This document shows positions 4,287-6,889 of a DNA stretch of 6,889 nt, one piece after another. Made by a program: the position numbers and the translations under genes. Position 1 is the first letter of the stretch, and the number at the start of each line of letters is the position of its first letter. Location of the stretch: the NCBI GenBank assembly GCA_018500065.2, contig JAHBAO020000074.1, positions 1 through 6,889 on the forward strand, in the 5' to 3' direction. The notes below the pieces were generated by a model. That model was given only the letters and a program-made list of their open reading frames with translations. It was not told where the DNA came from and ran no database searches. Source of the stretch: Octadecabacter sp. (GTDB lineage: Bacteria; Pseudomonadota; Alphaproteobacteria; Rhodobacterales; Rhodobacteraceae).

Positions 4287-6572
4287 CTAAGCCGGATTGT
4301 CCATCCGCACCGAATAGCGAATTTCGCCTTTCACGGGTTCAGGCCAAACGATATAAAACTCGTCATCGTTTGCGCCCTTTTCCGGAACCGTAAAGGGCTG
4401 GGCAAACACGTTGTCATTTGACCCATTCCGAATTGCCTTCAGCGGCACAAGCGCATCAATCGTCCGCGCACGCCCCCCGAACGGCAGGTAGTTTTGGGGG
4501 TCCACCACCCATGTCGCATCAACGGTCGCTTGCTCGTGGACATCAATGTGCGGATTGCGGGTCGGCTGATCGATACCGTGAAACGAATTGCCCTCAAAGA
4601 TAATATTGCGCATGCGCCCGTAAAGCAGATCAGCGTAAGTCGTATCGACCGCTTCCACCCGTTCAATGCTGCCATGATAGGTCCGGAAAATATTGCCTTG
4701 GACGTTTAACCCGTTGATGAACTGGCCCGTGCCATAAGGTTTAACAACGATCCAACGGGTCGACGGTTGACCATCAATGCTCAGAAACACGTTGCCCGAA
4801 ATCGTCAGTCCACCAAACGAATAGCCCGGCACATCCGGCTCAACGTCGTGCTCGTTTGTCCATTCGATGAAACAATTGTCGATGTAATTTCCAGTTATCG
4901 TCGTGGCGCAATTTGGCATCGTGAGGACAAGCCCCGCGACGCGCACCCCGTCGGACTCGTCATCGCCATTGAAGAAGTGATTGTTGGCAATGATGCTTTG
5001 GCCACCATTGATCACACCGAAATGCCGGAAATGCTGCGCACGACAATTGCGGACTTTTAGATCATTGGAATTGGTGTTGAAACACTGCGACTTGCGCAGA
5101 TGTGACGGGATCGGGGACTCGTTGGATTCGAAGTTACAGCGGTCAATAATCATGCCCTGACAGCCTGCACCAATCGACGTAATAGCGCGGTCTTTCGGAC
5201 GGATGAACTGACAGTCATGCACCTGAAACAACACACCCAAAGGCGCCAATAGAAGCGCGCTACATTCGCCGTTACAGCGCAATTCAACCCGATCCAAAAT
5301 CAAATCAGAATGTTTGGTGAACCCGCTAAAATCGAGCAAGTATTTGAACCGCGTAAAGGTAAATTCCTGCGATCCTTGCGCGTCAAACAACTCGTGGCTA
5401 AGCGTGATCTTCGACGCAGCGACATCCACTTCACGCACATAGACTTCGCGCCCCACGCCATTGCCCGTCACCAAAGACCCGACTTGAATGCTGGCAATGT
5501 TGGCAACGTTGCTCAACTCTTTGGGGGCCGACGCGCTATAGGTCGCCTGCGCTAAAACAACATCGTCATCCCATGCCGGACCGGGGACCACTTGAAACTG
5601 CCCGTTATGAATAACACGGCGGGTTTCGAACTTGTCGCGGTTGTTCACAGCCGCTTGCATATCAATAGGTGCTGTCAACGAAATGCGTCGCCCACCCAAG
5701 TCCAGAGACTCATGATCGGAAAAGTTTAACAGCGCCTGAAACGCCTTTTTGAACGCCAATTCTTCGTCGCCAAACGCATCAACGTATGTGGGATAATCAA
5801 AGTTCTTCTGAAAAATTAAACGGTGTTCCTCGGCCATCACGACCGTGCCCTCAAAGCGGACCTGATTAACAAACGTCACTGAATCACCCAGAAAATAGGT
5901 CCCTGCAGTAATCAAAACCTCACGTCCGCCCGCAGCATTGTCGGCGGCTTCAAACGCAGCGGAATCGTCCGTCACTCCGTCGCCCAATGCGCCGTAATCG
6001 CGCACATCCACAATCCCCAGCATATCACGCAAAAACGCGCCTGTGATGTCTTCGATCTCGATGTCGTCGACACGTACAACGCCGCCATTTGGTCCGGTAA
6101 AGTCCAACCCGATGTGCCCGTACTCGGCATCCGCCCAAACCATATCAACGCCCGTGCGTTGGCCCGTTCCAATAATCGCGGAAATCTCGACGACGTCCCC
6201 GTAACCCGTCAGCGAAACCGACGGCCCGACTTCAACGACGCCGTTCAAATGGCCACCACCGGACTGTCCGGCCCACCCTGCGATGCGCACGTCAGGCAAC
6301 GCACCGGACACACACTTCACCCGCGCCGTCACACGCAGATAACACCCCGGTTGAACCGGCGTTTGCCCCATGTAGCGCAGCTTTGCCACGCTGTCGGTTT
6401 TGATGAACTCAAGGCAGCCGCCAAAATTCTGGTCCGCAGGCAAAAACGCCCCGTTGCCTGATTGCTCGTAGGTGTCTGACCCCGGGGTTCCGTTCCCGCT
6501 TGACCAAACATCCAAACCATCCGCGAACGGTGTCGGCATCAGGACCAGCCCGTCGGTAATTACCTTGTTCAT
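4287..6572 (-). CDS. GH28-related / pectate lyase superfamily beta-helix protein, candidate GTA head-spike protein
   Basis: This encodes 761 residues with no signal peptide. The start is ATG at 6572 because GAGGGG lies seven bases upstream and homologues I recall begin MNK.ITDGLVLMP. An in-frame ATG at 6650 would only add an unlike leader. Order: an N-terminal beta-sandwich-like region (about 20-178), the pectate-lyase-superfamily entry motif DVRDYGALGDGVTDD (189-203), a start of helix rungs, a small inserted domain near 343-409, and a right-handed parallel beta-helix (about 412-664). The helix shows repeated turns GNYID, GNVFL, GNIFR and GNSFH. A C-terminal cap ends VRMDNPA. Such trimeric beta-helix proteins bind or cut polysaccharide. 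In Rhodobacter capsulatus, GTA head spikes that bind the capsule are encoded away from the main GTA cluster. I infer this is a relative, without proof. Alternatives are a prophage tailspike or a cytosolic polysaccharide-active enzyme. It is downstream of the DUF4864-like gene. Confidence 0.85.
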   Translation of the reverse strand: MNKVITDGLVLMPTPFADGLDVWSSGNGTPGSDTYEQSGNGAFLPADQNFGGCLEFIKTDSVAKLRYMGQTPVQPGCYLRVTARVKCVSGALPDVRIAGWAGQSGGGHLNGVVEVGPSVSLTGYGDVVEISAIIGTGQRTGVDMVWADAEYGHIGLDFTGPNGGVVRVDDIEIEDITGAFLRDMLGIVDVRDYGALGDGVTDDSAAFEAADNAAGGREVLITAGTYFLGDSVTFVNQVRFEGTVVMAEEHRLIFQKNFDYPTYVDAFGDEELAFKKAFQALLNFSDHESLDLGGRRISLTAPIDMQAAVNNRDKFETRRVIHNGQFQVVPGPAWDDDVVLAQATYSASAPKELSNVANIASIQVGSLVTGNGVGREVYVREVDVAASKITLSHELFDAQGSQEFTFTRFKYLLDFSGFTKHSDLILDRVELRCNGECSALLLAPLGVLFQVHDCQFIRPKDRAITSIGAGCQGMIIDRCNFESNESPIPSHLRKSQCFNTNSNDLKVRNCRAQHFRHFGVINGGQSIIANNHFFNGDDESDGVRVAGLVLTMPNCATTITGNYIDNCFIEWTNEHDVEPDVPGYSFGGLTISGNVFLSIDGQPSTRWIVVKPYGTGQFINGLNVQGNIFRTYHGSIERVEAVDTTYADLLYGRMRNIIFEGNSFHGIDQPTRNPHIDVHEQATVDATWVVDPQNYLPFGGRARTIDALVPLKAIRNGSNDNVFAQPFTVPEKGANDDEFYIVWPEPVKGEIRYSVRMDNPA

Positions 6573-6589
6573 ATGAATTCCCCTCAAAC

Positions 6590-6609
6590 GGGGCAATACG
6601 TCCTGCCCC
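6590..6609 (-). promoter_or_regulatory. Hairpin immediately upstream of the beta-helix gene ribosome binding site
   Basis: On the minus strand GGGGCA (6609-6604), eight bases, and TGCCCC (6595-6590) form a perfect 6-bp stem. The sequence GTTTGAGGGG, containing the ribosome binding site, follows directly. It could be a leader structure affecting translation or an attenuator or weak terminator. The run after it has only three T residues, so full termination is unlikely. Its stem repeats the core of the terminator at the other end of the gene. Confidence 0.45.
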
Positions 6610-6637
6610 ATAAAAATCCAGACCCTTGGAACGACAA
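6609..6637 (-). promoter_or_regulatory. Possible promoter of the beta-helix gene
   Basis: Minus-strand TTGTCG (6637-6632) and TTTATG (6614-6609) are exactly 17 bases apart. Transcription would start near 6602, inside the hairpin, so this promoter would not make the full hairpin. Either this promoter or the leader hairpin, but probably not both together, is functional. It is a weak match by eye. Confidence 0.28.
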
Positions 6638-6693
6638 GCGCTTGGGTCATCGGGGGACAGAGTTAGGGCGAAGGCGTAAACGGCGTCTGACAG

Positions 6694-6706
6694 CACCGTG
6701 ACGGTG
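6694..6706. promoter_or_regulatory. 13-bp palindrome between the DUF4864-like and beta-helix genes
   Basis: CACCGT (6694-6699), one G, and ACGGTG (6701-6706) form a perfect palindrome. The one-base centre is too tight for an RNA hairpin but suits a protein-binding site. It lies about 120 bases upstream of the beta-helix gene start. A palindrome of this size can arise by chance in such a gap. Confidence 0.3.
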
Positions 6707-6729
6707 GCATCGCTAGAAACGCAACAGTG

Positions 6730-6889
6730 CTAGGAAAAGACGTCCGGCGCTGGGATCACTTGCACACCGTTGATCTGCCAGCCATCCGGAGTCTCAATCA
6801 TCTGATAATCAAGGATATAAAACAATCCATCCGGCCCTTGGATTTGGACTTCTTGGCGCGTCAGGCTTTCAAATTCGGTGCGATCCAGA
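6730..6889 (-). CDS. DUF4864-like protein (partial, C-terminal 52 residues)
   Basis: The minus strand enters from the right edge already open and stops at TAG 6732-6730. The visible end reads ..RTEFESLTRQEVQIQGPDG, then LFYILDYQMIETPDGWQING, then VQVIPAPDVFS. The pattern of a strand ending in L-D-Y-Q-M, E-T-P-x-G-W-x-I-N-G-V and a short tail is what I recall at the C-terminus of DUF4864 proteins of Rhodobacteraceae. These are small, usually exported proteins with an NTF2/SnoaL-like fold and no known reaction. The N-terminus, with any signal peptide, is outside the window. The 157 bases to the beta-helix gene downstream contain no terminator with a T-run, so the two could share a transcript. 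Confidence 0.75.
   Translation of the reverse strand, partial: LDRTEFESLTRQEVQIQGPDGLFYILDYQMIETPDGWQINGVQVIPAPDVFS

Noticed and set aside
4437..6461. Several plus-strand open frames of 60-115 codons antisense to the beta-helix gene
   Set aside because: They follow the codon structure of the opposite strand and have no ribosome binding sites or domains.
6573..6650. Upstream ATG extending the beta-helix protein by 26 residues
   Set aside because: The extension does not resemble homologues, and ATG at 6572 has GAGGGG seven bases before it.
1..6889. CRISPR array, insertion sequence or integrase gene
   Set aside because: No regularly spaced repeats and no transposase or integrase motifs were seen in any frame, although a tRNA next to a gene remnant invites the search.

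Overview
The window reads as chromosomal DNA from an alphaproteobacterium of the Rhodobacteraceae (roseobacter group). The support is protein content: a UvrB with a long basic C-terminal tail, an NDUFS4-type accessory subunit of complex I encoded away from any nuo operon, a DUF4864-type protein, and a large GH28-related beta-helix protein of a kind I recall mainly from this family. The housekeeping genes are about 60% G+C by eye. All identifications are by reading and recall; no database search was run.

Left part (1-1272). The 5' portion of an MltB-like lytic murein transglycosylase runs leftward off the window edge (503 to 1, minus). The next 332 bases (504-835) hold no intact gene, but the plus strand carries what looks like a decayed N-terminal fragment of an AcoR/GAF-type transcriptional regulator. 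That fragment ends within a few bases of the 3' end of a tRNA-Arg(TCT) gene (836-912, minus, CCA encoded). Upstream of the tRNA, also on minus, is the complex I accessory subunit gene (961-1272).

Middle (1273-4236). A 154-bp divergent intergenic region separates the complex I gene from uvrB. It holds a perfect 11-bp inverted repeat, and a third copy of its half-site overlaps the uvrB ribosome binding site. No alphaproteobacterial SOS box is visible there. uvrB (736 aa, plus) is complete with all helicase motifs. It is followed 56 bases later by a gene for a small exported protein with visibly lower G+C and no family I can name.

Right part (4247-6889). Facing uvrB is a minus-strand pair. A partial DUF4864-like gene enters from the right edge. 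After 157 bases comes a 761-residue beta-helix protein with no signal peptide, which resembles the roseobacter proteins I associate with gene transfer agent (GTA) head spikes. It ends at a clear intrinsic terminator whose stem sequence (GGGGCA/TGCCCC) also occurs as a hairpin just before the gene's ribosome binding site.

The genes do not form one pathway: cell-wall turnover, translation, respiration, DNA repair and an envelope or phage-like spike protein sit side by side. The points most worth a second look are the regulator remnant against the tRNA, the palindrome in front of uvrB, and the possible GTA spike gene with its paired hairpins.
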